Part shown: piece after piece, positions 9,069 to 18,462 of the stretch
How positions within the stretch are numbered: position 1 is the stretch's first letter
Layout of the letters: each line of letters begins with the position of its first letter
Origin: Flectonema sp. DT1601
Taxonomy: Eukaryota > Euglenozoa > Diplonemea > Diplonemida > Diplonemidae
NCBI GenBank assembly: GCA_964019425.1
Contig: OZ025860.1
Coordinates: 496,001-560,000, forward strand
Direction of reading: 5' to 3'
DNA: 64,000 nucleotides
Program-made: the position numbers and the translations under genes
The notes under the pieces: model-generated
Database searches by the model: none
Seen by the model: the letters and a program-made list of their open reading frames with translations, nothing else
What the model was told of the DNA's origin: nothing

Positions 9069-10568
9069 ATGAAGAGGAGGACACCGGACACACTCGATGG
9101 GAGTGGTGGGACGGAAGCGACCGCGACGACGGCAGCAGAAGCGACGACACCCTCAACCACAGGTGTCAACCAACCAACTACAGGAGCATCTACAGCTTCT
9201 AATCAACAGACGAGTACGAAGCCGTTCTCATTGCCGATACCGACAGCAATGAAGGACAATCAAACCACGAAGGGAAAAGCAAAAGCAAGCTACCCGGAGT
9301 GGCACATTCACGGTGCGTGGGCAGGCACTGTGGCCACCATCAGTTACGACGTAGCAGCTAATGCTACAAACAACCTTACCTCTGGTCTTGTTTTAGTTCG
9401 TTCGAAGCTAGACTTAGAAGCACTCCGCCAAACAAAGAAGAGCGGCCGTTGGGCTGCTATCAGCAAAATCCCGCTCACAAAGAGCACCGTTCCAGTAGCA
9501 TTACCGGTGATAAAAAAGGGTGGCGTCTGCGAGATCAGGCGCGTATTTTACACGCACGTATTTGGTGACGACTTTTCTAAAGCAGCAACTAGCCACCAGA
9601 TTCCAACTCCCAACCCAGTTCTATTCATCCAAGACTGGGGTAAATCAGCTGAGAAAGAATTGACCGTCAAAACGACCGATATTCTAAAGAAATTGAAGAT
9701 AAAGGCGGACCCCTTTAGCTACAGAAAGAACGAGTCCCACACCTCGATGGCTTTCAGAGTCCCCAGAAACCAAGTACACGAGGTTCTGGAATACAACAAC
9801 AGCGAACCCGAAACTGACAAACCCAAGAATGTCTTTTTCAGAAACCCGAGTTGGTCGAACGGAAGTGACGTTTGGCCAACGTTGCAATTCAAAAACGACC
9901 TTGGCTTCCTGGCAGCGAAGTCCAAGACTTCTGCACTTGATGAATTCAAAGGAAAATTCTACATGTGCAGGTTTAAAAGCTGTTTTGGACTCCGAGTCCA
10001 CCCTGACTGTAATATCAGGGTCAGCATTAAGCTCAACGCGGCAATCAAGCCTGCACTGCCCTCGGGCGACAGGTTTGTTATAAATTCGATGGCGATTCGT
10101 AAGTACTCGACAGCGCAGATCAGCGACTTCTTGAAGTCCTCACACAACTGGGAACACACAGTTGTTGCTTCTTTCCATAAAGGAGGGAGTACTACAATTG
10201 TTGCAATTGCGAAATCTCAACCGCCCAACTTCGTAAGCATAGGTACTAATGAATACCTTGTGATAAACAAAGAAATTAAACGAACTGACAGAAAACCGCT
10301 AGGCCCAACCTACAACCCAGGCGACGCGGCTCAAAAACTAACGGGAACCCTGAAGAGACAAAAAACAACTCCTCAACCACAACAGCCAACTCAGCAGCCG
10401 ACATCAGCACCAACACCAGCGCCAGCACCATCAGCACCAACACCAACGCCAGCACCAGCAACAGCACAAACAACAACACCGCCCACCGAATCTGCTGCTA
10501 AGCAGGATAGTGATAAAAACCGTGACGTAGAAATGGAAAGTAACGATTCGGACTTTGATCTCAACTGA
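9069..10568 (+). CDS. LINE ORF1 protein
   Basis: 499 residues from the first in-frame ATG (MKRRTPDTLDGSGG); the frame is open further upstream but without an ATG. The N-terminal 70 residues are Thr/Ser/Ala-rich. A globular middle of about 330 residues (from SYPEWHIHGAW to about VINKEIKR) holds no zinc knuckle or coiled coil that I recognise. The C-terminal about 90 residues are Pro/Gln/Thr/Ala-rich (repeated PTPAPAP), then acidic (MESNDSDFDLN). By position it should be the RNA-binding or chaperone subunit of the LINE ribonucleoprotein; this is inference from the family. It ends in UGA within AAC-UGA-CUAG, and the same frame continues into ORF2 with an equally acidic stretch. Confidence 0.85.
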   Translation: MKRRTPDTLDGSGGTEATATTAAEATTPSTTGVNQPTTGASTASNQQTSTKPFSLPIPTAMKDNQTTKGKAKASYPEWHIHGAWAGTVATISYDVAANATNNLTSGLVLVRSKLDLEALRQTKKSGRWAAISKIPLTKSTVPVALPVIKKGGVCEIRRVFYTHVFGDDFSKAATSHQIPTPNPVLFIQDWGKSAEKELTVKTTDILKKLKIKADPFSYRKNESHTSMAFRVPRNQVHEVLEYNNSEPETDKPKNVFFRNPSWSNGSDVWPTLQFKNDLGFLAAKSKTSALDEFKGKFYMCRFKSCFGLRVHPDCNIRVSIKLNAAIKPALPSGDRFVINSMAIRKYSTAQISDFLKSSHNWEHTVVASFHKGGSTTIVAIAKSQPPNFVSIGTNEYLVINKEIKRTDRKPLGPTYNPGDAAQKLTGTLKRQKTTPQPQQPTQQPTSAPTPAPAPSAPTPTPAPATAQTTTPPTESAAKQDSDKNRDVEMESNDSDFDLN

Positions 10569-10676
10569 CTAGATGACGATGAGGATGAACTCAGTCCGAC
10601 CAACTCACTTGTGGAAAAGGATACGGCTCGTGAACTGCTGCTAAAGGCAGGCGACGTCGAACGCAACCCTGGCCCT
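10566..10676 (+). promoter_or_regulatory. UGA-CUAG read-through site followed by 2A peptide
   Basis: ORF1 ends at UGA (10566-10568) followed by CUAG, the classic strong read-through context known from several viral and mammalian genes. The same frame runs on without a stop: LDDDEDELSPTNSLVEKD, then GDVERNPGP (10650-10676), matching the 2A consensus D-x-E-x-N-P-G-P. The break would fall between Gly (10671-10673) and Pro (10674-10676). There is no in-frame AUG between the UGA and the endonuclease start. The layout implies that some ribosomes read through UGA, make the linker and 2A, skip one bond and release ORF2 separately. Confidence 0.8.
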
Positions 10677-13600
10677 GACAACTCTCTCATATCTCTACTG
10701 AGCTGGAACTGTCGATCGATGGGGAACAAAGGCGCTTATATTCACAAGCTGCTAAATGCCTATGTGCCTGACGTACTGTGCCTACAGGAGACTTGGACGA
10801 ATGATGTAATTTCGCACACGGACTATTTCACCTATCGGAATGATAGGGCAACACGAGGTGGAGGGGTTATTTCTATGGTGAAAAAATGCCACACTCAGCA
10901 GCGTTTGAACATGGAGCTTCCGCCACACTTAAATGATGTCGAGGTCGTGAAGGTCAACATAGGTGGAAAGATTGACATCATCAATGTTTATGCTCCCCCG
11001 GGATGCATGATCAGAGAGTCAGATCTTCCAGTCTCAACGAAAGCAATCGTCGCGGGTGACTTTAATGCCCATCATCCGGTGTGGTCACTTAAATCGACGA
11101 GAGCAGGTTCAACTCTACATGCATGGGCAGCTCAAAATGATCTACTGGTTGCTAACAAGATGGGGTCAATCACAAGGCCTTTTCCTGACGTCCCGGGGGG
11201 TGGTACCTCGCCAGATGTAGTATTCTTTTCAAACTCGATGGTTCTTGAAGAATTTAGTGCAATTGAAGAAGATAATAAACATGGGTCAGATCATCGACCT
11301 CTCTACACCGTACTGGATCCCATGTGCCAACTTGCACGGGCCACGATAGGTTCGAAGAAACGCGTTGTATGGGACTTCAAGTCTACGGACTGGAACTGCT
11401 TTGGGACCATGCTCGAAAAGAGAATTAGAAAATCAAGACTCTCCGATGATGCAACTGCGAATGCCAAGCTCTTTAACAACATACTGCATGAAGTGGCGGC
11501 TAAATTCATTCGTCGACGTCTCCTTTTCAAAGGGAAACGGAGACGAAAGTGGAAGACGTCAACCCCTGATTCTACCAAATCGAAGGGTGTCCACCTACGT
11601 GATCAACTTGACAAGGGTAACAACTTTGCCTTTGCGTTTAAGAAGATCAAAGAACTGCAGCAAGATGCTGGTAAAGATATCAGTGTCAACAACATCTCTG
11701 ACTGCGATCTACCATCAGCATTCTTGGACCTGTTTGTCTCGAAATCGGAAATATTATCGCTAGAGGCCCCCGCACTCTCAGAAGGTGATAATGAAATAGA
11801 TATTTGCTGTGATTTCACAATGGCTGAAATTAAAGCTGCGATTAAGAACCTGAAGACCCGCAAGGCTGCAGGACCTGATGGAGTTCACAATGAGATGATC
11901 AAAAACTTCACTCCGGCAACAGTGGAATACCTCCTGAGAATTATTAACACTTCCTGGAAGACTTCAAAAGTACCGTACCAATGGAAACAGGGACTAATCA
12001 AGCCCATGTTCAAGGCAGGGAAACCTCGTAATGAACTAAAGAGTTTCAGACCAATAACGCTCACCTCGGTTGTTGGGAAACTTGCGGAGAGGCTCGTGTA
12101 TGACCGACTCATGCACTGGCTCACTAAACATTCGTCGCTCAGTCCACTACAGGCTGGATTCAGAAAGGGGAGAAATACCTGCGAGCAGATCACCGTTCTA
12201 GTAGATGCTATCGTAAGGAGCCACATGGAAGAAAAGAGATCAGTGTTCTTGTCATTCGACTTTACTGCTGCGTTTGACAGGATCAACCATAAGATACTTA
12301 TATTAAAATTAGTAAAGATGGGTGTTCCGAATGTTATTATCAGATGGATCACAGACTTTCTTACAAACAGGAAGGTTAGAGTTGAAGCGAATGGTTATTT
12401 TAGCGAATTCCGTACTCTGGCTAAGGGGGTTCCCCAGGGATCGATCCTGGGTCCTCTTCTCTATCTTATCTACGTTGATGACCTCTGCAAGATTTTGGAA
12501 CTGGAGAAGGAAACAACGACGTCTGCTCTGTACGCGGATGACACAGCCTGTGTAGTGTCAGGATCAAACATGGAAGAAGCTCTTTCGAATGCTCAGTTAG
12601 TACTCGACAAAGTGGATCAATGGTGTTTTGAAAACGACATGGCCTTATCAGTCTCCAAAACCTGTGCGCTTAAGATGAATGTTCGCTCGAAGGGCATAGT
12701 ACTAAACGATACGTGTAATCGCGAACTGCTTTTCTCTAGATCTGTTGAGGAACGCATGCTTAAACTTGACTATGGCGACATCGAGAAGCATATCAATCTC
12801 AAATCACCCAGACCCATGCTTCAAAGTGGCGAAACGATTCTTGAAATTGGAGGAATCCCAATCAAGACACAAGAAGAACTCGACAACTTGATGCTGCAAT
12901 ACGTCGTTCGTGAGGACAGCATTATGGTTGTGAGAGCAATATTCAAAACTGCCTTTCTGTTACCGATAGTCGACTCAGTAAAATACCTCGGGGTTCACAT
13001 CGACGACAGGCTCACCTTCCACAAACAAGTAGGCAAGATTCACGAAGAATTAAAGAGGGGGATATCACTTCTGCAGTGCCTCCAGCCGTATGAACTGGAC
13101 TATAAGACTCTTAACATGGTTAAGAACCTTTATGTAACCGCGAGAATCTCGTATGCGCTTGACAGTTTTGGTTGGCTGATAAGCAGCAGCGTTGACAGCA
13201 TCGACTTCGAACTGAGGAAGGTCGCCAGATTGGTTACTGGATGCAGCAAGTGTACGCCAAGAGAGTTACTGTTGTGGGAGTCTGACATGTATCCTTTTAA
13301 ACGTCAGATTGAAAAGCAGACAAAAATTGCGTACTACAGGTATAAAGCCATGACTTGGATACCTAATACAAACAGACTCGCCTCAACACAAAGCTACTGG
13401 GCTGGCCTAATCCCTGGCACTGATAGTCAGCGTGAAAGCCAGTGCCTTGTGCAGCCTGACTCGATGGAACCCTGGGTATCTCCGACGAACCTTAGGATTA
13501 GCAACAGCTGCGGATTTCCGAAGTCCGCGAACCCTGCGGTGGACAAAGAAAAGTTCATGTCGTACATTGGAACATTGCCTCCTGTCGACATGGTAATCAA

Positions 13601-14480
13601 CTGCGATGGCTCCTACTCTGCTTCCGGCGCGGCCGGTGCGGCTCATATTGCCAAGTCACGTAGCGGCCTTCGATCTGCTTACGCGTCTAGGCTTTATCAA
13701 GCTGACTGCAGCTACAGGGCTGAACAACATGCTCTGAAGAACGCGGCTAGACATCTGAGAACAGTGTTTAGCAAAGATACTTCAATGAAATCTGTGAGGA
13801 TATTCACGGACTCAAAATCCCTTCTGGATGAACTGCTGGGTGGAAGGTGCAGACAGAAGAACACTGAGTCCTTGAAGATACTGGAATACCTGCGCATGTG
13901 TGAAATGAAAGTGCATCTGCAATTCATCCCCTCGCACATTGGAATCGGATTTCACGATGAAGTTGATGCGCTTGCAAAGGAAGCAGCACACAACAAGAAC
14001 ATCCGTCCTGTGCTAGTCAAAGGCACGTACTTCTCGCGATCATCTCATGTTAAGCGCTGCATCAAAAAAGATCTTCTTAACGTGAGTGGTTACACTTGCT
14101 ATAAGCACCTCATCGGAGGCCGTTCCGTTAAATACCCTCCTGGGATGGAAAGAGCCGACGAGATACGGATAGCGAACTTCCGGACAGGATGTCACCCGCT
14201 AATTCAGAACTGGCGCAAGACGATCGACTGCCCATTTTGTGGCGAACCGTCCTCACAGGTTCACCTGCTGCAGGGATGTCAATCTCCCAAACTCGATTCG
14301 GCCAGGTTCAAAATCCTGGGCTTCTCAACACTGACCGGCAAGTGGGATCGCGACCGGGAACTTATTATTGCCAACGAAATTCCTAACCTTGAAGCTCTCT
14401 TCACTTTGGCGTGGCTTCCATCACTCGCGTTGATCATAAGGTGGATGGAACAGACATCTAACCTTAGACTTTGGAAGTAA
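10569..14480 (+). CDS. LINE ORF2 polyprotein: 2A, APE-type endonuclease, reverse transcriptase with PDZ-like insert, RNase H, CCHC
   Basis: The frame is open from the codon after the ORF1 stop. From the GTG at 10611 it is 1289 residues. The order is: 2A peptide (10650-10676); endonuclease with SWNCRS, LQETW, GDFNAHHP, SPDVVF and SDHRP (10690-11330), all catalytic positions present; RT with FRPITLTS, GFRKGRNT, FDFTAAFDR, PQGSILGPLL, YADD (about 12531-12542) and KYLGVHID (about 12040-13020); a PDZ-like insertion between YADD and KYLGV (about 12680-12945); a linker; RNase H (13590-14000) with NCDGS, AEQHAL, FTDSKS and SHIGIGFHDEVD; and a C-terminal CPFCGEPSSQVHLLQGC zinc motif. It nicks target DNA, copies the LINE RNA from the nick and removes RNA. 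The first in-frame AUG lies inside the endonuclease (RSM, 10719), so initiation there would lose the catalytic Asn. Confidence 0.95.
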   Translation, partial: LDDDEDELSPTNSLVEKDTARELLLKAGDVERNPGPDNSLISLLSWNCRSMGNKGAYIHKLLNAYVPDVLCLQETWTNDVISHTDYFTYRNDRATRGGGVISMVKKCHTQQRLNMELPPHLNDVEVVKVNIGGKIDIINVYAPPGCMIRESDLPVSTKAIVAGDFNAHHPVWSLKSTRAGSTLHAWAAQNDLLVANKMGSITRPFPDVPGGGTSPDVVFFSNSMVLEEFSAIEEDNKHGSDHRPLYTVLDPMCQLARATIGSKKRVVWDFKSTDWNCFGTMLEKRIRKSRLSDDATANAKLFNNILHEVAAKFIRRRLLFKGKRRRKWKTSTPDSTKSKGVHLRDQLDKGNNFAFAFKKIKELQQDAGKDISVNNISDCDLPSAFLDLFVSKSEILSLEAPALSEGDNEIDICCDFTMAEIKAAIKNLKTRKAAGPDGVHNEMIKNFTPATVEYLLRIINTSWKTSKVPYQWKQGLIKPMFKAGKPRNELKSFRPITLTSVVGKLAERLVYDRLMHWLTKHSSLSPLQAGFRKGRNTCEQITVLVDAIVRSHMEEKRSVFLSFDFTAAFDRINHKILILKLVKMGVPNVIIRWITDFLTNRKVRVEANGYFSEFRTLAKGVPQGSILGPLLYLIYVDDLCKILELEKETTTSALYADDTACVVSGSNMEEALSNAQLVLDKVDQWCFENDMALSVSKTCALKMNVRSKGIVLNDTCNRELLFSRSVEERMLKLDYGDIEKHINLKSPRPMLQSGETILEIGGIPIKTQEELDNLMLQYVVREDSIMVVRAIFKTAFLLPIVDSVKYLGVHIDDRLTFHKQVGKIHEELKRGISLLQCLQPYELDYKTLNMVKNLYVTARISYALDSFGWLISSSVDSIDFELRKVARLVTGCSKCTPRELLLWESDMYPFKRQIEKQTKIAYYRYKAMTWIPNTNRLASTQSYWAGLIPGTDSQRESQCLVQPDSMEPWVSPTNLRISNSCGFPKSANPAVDKEKFMSYIGTLPPVDMVINCDGSYSASGAAGAAHIAKSRSGLRSAYASRLYQADCSYRAEQHALKNAARHLRTVFSKDTSMKSVRIFTDSKSLLDELLGGRCRQKNTESLKILEYLRMCEMKVHLQFIPSHIGIGFHDEVDALAKEAAHNKNIRPVLVKGTYFSRSSHVKRCIKKDLLNVSGYTCYKHLIGGRSVKYPPGMERADEIRIANFRTGCHPLIQNWRKTIDCPFCGEPSSQVHLLQGCQSPKLDSARFKILGFSTLTGKWDRDRELIIANEIPNLEALFTLAWLPSLALIIRWMEQTSNLRLWK

Positions 14481-14986
14481 TGTAGGTGACATGTAGTCGC
14501 CAATATCAATTTGTTATTATTTTTAGTATTTTCATCATTATCAATCATCTCCTGGTTGGGTAACTGCACATCACCTTCAGTGTTGTCGCAGTGTCTCTTC
14601 CAACACTCCTGTCTCCTTCTTCTCCTATTCTCCTTATAAATTTCTCTTGAGGGCAGGCCTTCGGGCTGTTCAAGTGGTCTTTGACCACCGCTCTAGTAAT
14701 ATGCTCGATTCTTTGTTTTTCCTTATCGATGGTAGGAATGGCAACCGAATTAGCTTCATGTGTCCAATTTCAAGGACGCGTGACCATTTATTTTTTTTCC
14801 GTTGCCGCTCTTCTTACGTCCTCAGGCGGAGCCTACCTATGTTTCCCGTGTTTTCCAATTTGTCAGACTTAAATCAAAAGAAAGTATAAAAGAAAGACAA
14901 AACAAAGAAGTGAAAAGAACAAAAACAAAGAGTTTGGTAGCACAGACGAGTGTAACCAAAAAAAAAAAAATTTTTTTTTTGCTGAG

Positions 14987-15058
14987 GCCCACCTAGCTCA
15001 GTGGTAGAGCGTTGGACCTTTAATCCAATGGTCGTGGGTTCGATCCCCACGGTGGGTG
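14987..15058 (+). tRNA. tRNA-Lys (TTT), with C at position 33
   Basis: A full cloverleaf of 72 bases: acceptor GCCCACC/GGTGGGT, D stem GCTC/GAGC, anticodon stem TTGGA/TCCAA with loop CCTTTAA (15017-15023; anticodon TTT at 15019-15021), and T stem GTGGG/CCCAC with TTCGATC. The B box GGTTCGATCC is intact and a T7 terminator follows at 15059. The base before the anticodon is C where nearly all elongator tRNAs have U33. It lies directly downstream of the LINE poly-A and a T10 tract. Confidence 0.88.
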
Positions 15059-15065
15059 TTTTTTT
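15059..15065 (+). terminator. RNA polymerase III terminator of the tRNA
   Basis: A run of seven T directly after the discriminator base. Confidence 0.75.
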
Positions 15066-15438
15066 CCTTTCTCCTCCCTCATTTCGGTAATTTGCTACTA
15101 ACACTGACCGAGAAAAGCTTCCATTGGTTGGATCAACCAATTTTGCTCGACCTTCCGTTTTTTGTCATAACAGAAGCGAAGAAGTTGATAAGTTTAATGG
15201 CTGTGAGTCGCTATAGTCCTGTGTGGACCACATTGATGTTGTTGATGTCCTCTGCAGAGGGAATCCATAAATTACAGTTTTGTGATCTTCATGATCTTTT
15301 TCGAGTGGATGCTTCAGTTGGTAGTCCCCTCACCACTCATGACATGATCAATTGATATTTTGGTCCGGCGTAGTTATGACCTTAAACTGACTGTCTTCTT
15401 GCCTGATCCTTTTGGTTTTCATTTCTTGCTGAGTGATT
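15066..15438. other. Intergenic sequence without recognised feature
   Basis: No convincing coding region. The short open frame at 15056-15355 has no recognisable similarity and starts inside the tRNA terminator. Confidence 0.5.
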
Positions 15439-16459
15439 GAGGTGATCGGCAGGGGTGGAGGTTTCACGAATTTTCACGATCCTTCACGGTTTGTCACAAG
15501 TTGTCACTACCTGTCACGGAAATTCACGAAAATTCACTGCCAAAAACATGGTGAAAGATCGTGAATTTTCGTGAATTTTGATATTGAGATTTGTGGTCTT
15601 GGTAAAAAAAACTACTCAGGGGGGGCCCGAACTGCATTGCTTCGTAGTTGTCATCGGCTCGTGGGGAGAATTATCGAGGTCTGCCTAGGTAAGTATCATT
15701 GCCAGTCTTCATGTCATGTATCGTTCACTGTTCTGAAGCTCACTAATACACTTAGCAAAGTGCAGGTCCAAATATATGACTCGAGTCTGAGAGATGATGT
15801 CGATGTTGCGAAAACATCGCGATAGCTTCTGATTGTTGAGTAGCTCAATCACATTCTTCAAAGTTCTTGCAATGATACACCGTTGTTAATACTAAAGTTC
15901 TCTTTAATCCAGCTCTTGTTACAGTTTCATGTGGTTGCTGAACTATTCTAGCATCATCAGCTTGGAACCCAATGATTACACTCACTTGTTTCTACCCCAA
16001 TGAATTACCTCTCATTGTCTCTCAAGCAATATCAATATGGGTTGTCAGGCTGTCTCCTGGCAGAGATGGGAGGAGTAATGGAAAGACACCACAGAACAGA
16101 ACAGAACAGAACAGTCTGAACGAGAATGAGCCCCTCAGTGATTAAACCCACCGCACACGCGATGCGCCGGTCCAAAGTCCGGAACCTCACCACAAGCGAT
16201 GGTCAGGAAGGGTGATGGGTCACTGGGCATAAGCGATGCCAGGTTTGACATCGCACAGCACACCAGCACCAACGGTACCATCTGGATATCACTCACTTTT
16301 TTCACTAGAATTCACACACTTTCACACATTTTCACGGGATTTCACTACCAGAAAGCAGCAAAAAATTAAGTGAAAAATTGTGAAAAGTCGTGAAAAATCG
16401 TGAATTTTTATGTAGCAAAGTGAAAAACCGTGAACACCTCCACCCTGCCGATCGCCTCA
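15439..16459. mobile_element. Inverted-repeat element with TTCACGA subterminal repeats, possibly hAT-like
   Basis: The left end GAGGTGATCGGCAGGGGTGG (from 15439) matches the inverted right end (to about 16459) with two or three differences. Inside both ends are arrays of short TTCACGA / TTCAC motifs in opposite orientation (15461-15580 and 16290-16435), so the ends can pair over about 130 bases. The CAGGGGTGGAGGT core resembles hAT termini. The expected 8-base duplication is not clean, sharing only GATCG. No transposase frame is seen. A short AACAG tandem lies near 16090. Confidence 0.6.
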
Positions 16460-18462
16460 CTGATATGGCTATGTGCTGCCCAAATCTTTTGTGGTACGTT
16501 TCTAAAGCTTTTCGGTAAGCCCACAGTACAATTATAATGCTTTGGGCAACTGGGGGTGAACGATCCTCGGTACTGTTCCGGAGTTTTCTATTTTCTTTCG
16601 TGGAGTGTGGGCATATGGCACATGTGGTCGTATTATAAAGAAAGATGTATATGAAAGAAAGAAGATTTTTTATTTTTTTCACCTTCCCCCCACTCCCAGA
16701 TCATTTCTCTTTTATTTTCTTTAGTTGTTTACAACCTGTTAGCCTCTGGGCAAGGTGGAAGTTGGAAGTCAATCACTTCCAGCCAATACTATGAAACTAC
16801 AATCTTCGCGATTGGGTCCTTACTGATGCGGGCTACCCAGACCCCTCGTAGTCATCAGTTTGTATTTTGCTAACTAAACTAAACTAAACTATATTTTCGC
16901 GAAGAAGCTTCTCCTTCCGCAACTTCTGAGGGCGCGAGACTGTCTTTTCTATCTTTTTCATCAATTGTCTGGTGTCATTCGGAGTCATCTGTCAATGTAA
17001 AGGAGTCTGAAATAGTCTGACAGTTCACTGTTAGACTAACTGTTCACATCATCTTTTGTGTCCCCTCTGGGATCACTGAGCGCTTCCCATTTTCATTAGG
17101 AAAGTCCACAGGATGACCTGTCTAAGAATTGTCTTTGCGTTTTCTATAATTTCAATACCTGTTCCGAGATCATCCAATTAACTAGTAATTAGCTATGCAT
17201 TCTTTTTGCATCTGATGAAAGAAGGAGGATGCTAAAGGATAGAAAACAATTCACTCGGTAGTACGTCCGCTGTTGGTTGGGACGCCTGCCGGGCCGTTGG
17301 TTTGTTGTATTTTAAAATGTCTTAGAGGTGCAACGCGATCGTCGATTTCCTAGTAAAGAGGGGAATAATAATAAGGTAGGTTTAATAATAAATAAGATTA
17401 ATTTTCTACTAACAAAATGGTCCTGACGATCGCCGACATCGGCTCAACTACGGGTCGGCGCTATTTTCCTCCGTGCTTGAAAATGCTGCAAATTACCGGA
17501 TTTAACAGAAACTCACGAAGGAGGGATTACCACTTTCTTATTAACATCTATCAGTGTCTCATATCGTTCTTGTGCCATTTCTGTTGACTCATGCAAGTTT
17601 GTCTGACTTGCCTGTTGTTGACAGCTCAAATGTGTCATTACAAATAATCTCTTTGGAGACAGTTGGAGTTGACAACATTTACTGTTGTTTAGATTGGCTT
17701 GTCACTGTAACATATTCAGAGAGGGGTTTGTGAGAAGGCATCAAGAACCTGCCTCACGAACCTATGCTGCTGTGATGTTTGGATAACAGACAATGTCGGC
17801 AGAGTTGGTCGATCTTGTTGTATCAGCTCAGTTGTGATAAGCAATTTTGAGAAACTCCTTCGTTGCTGACGTGACTGAGTACTAATAAATAGTCTGGTTC
17901 TTGTTGGTATGTCTGAGACTGAGAATTTTCTCATAATGATGCGAACTCGAAGTCTGAGAGCACATCCTGGAGTTGGTGCTTTGCAGATGCATGATCTTCA
18001 CCACGGCCCTCTGCTTTTCAGGTACCGGTTTATATTTAGAGCCCAGAAATGACACAAATAACGTTGTTGGTGGATGGTCGCACCCTAGTCTTAAAAGAGA
18101 TGTCAACCTAAAAGTAGGACGTAGTGCAGTTTTGGTGGTGCTGGTGATGCAATCTAGATGAGGGTCAACCACAACTAAGGAGTCGTTGTAATAGCCAGTA
18201 GTCAATGTGACACGTGGTACGAGTTATTACTCTCGAACATTAGAGATGCGCTCCGGTGGTCCCAAAAAATAAATTTTCAGGTAACATCCTAACGTCATGT
18301 AATATAAAGAAATAATTCTCGTGAGGATCATGTAGCCACTTGCTACACTGCCGCTAACAGTCAAGATTGTCTGAAATAGTGTTGTTCCTTTGAACCTGTT
18401 TAAGTATCTTATTATGTCCTTCCCAACCAGTAAGTAACCACATGACAAACTGAAACATTAAA
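16460..18462. other. Gene-poor spacer with one dispersed-repeat copy
   Basis: No convincing gene on either strand. A copy of dispersed repeat family B lies at about 16733-16880. The rest is unique-looking with several short frames of no recognisable content. It precedes the start of the one-directional gene array, so it is a candidate place for transcription initiation. Confidence 0.45.
16733..16880. repeat. Dispersed repeat family B, copy 1
   Basis: Contains GGGCAAGGTGGAAGTTGGAA, CCAGCCAATACTATGAAAC, CGCGATTGGGTCCTTACTG, ATGCGGGCTACC and CCCCTCGTAGTCATCAGTTT. Related sequence occurs at 38385-38480, 55885-55975 and 62575-62660. The nature of the family is unknown; the spread and about 150-base length would suit a SINE. 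Confidence 0.45.

Larger units (their letters stand above)
8897..14970 (+). mobile_element. Complete, apparently intact LINE (L1Tc/ingi-like, EN-RT-RNase H, with 2A)
   Basis: A 6.07-kb non-LTR retrotransposon: structured 5' UTR (8897-9068), ORF1 (9069-10568), a UGA followed in frame by a 2A peptide and ORF2 (to 14480), a 3' UTR with twin hairpins, and poly-A (about 14958-14970). Both frames are fully open and the endonuclease, RT and RNase H catalytic motifs are all present, so it may still be active. APE-type endonuclease, RNase H and 2A together resemble the trypanosomatid L1Tc/ingi group. It lies only 16 bases upstream of a tRNA-Lys gene. Its coding sequence is visibly less AT-rich than the neighbouring host genes. 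Confidence 0.95.

Noticed and set aside
17716-18205. Two minus-strand open frames in the spacer before the giant gene
   Set aside because: No recognisable domain, opposite to all genes, and length within chance for this composition.
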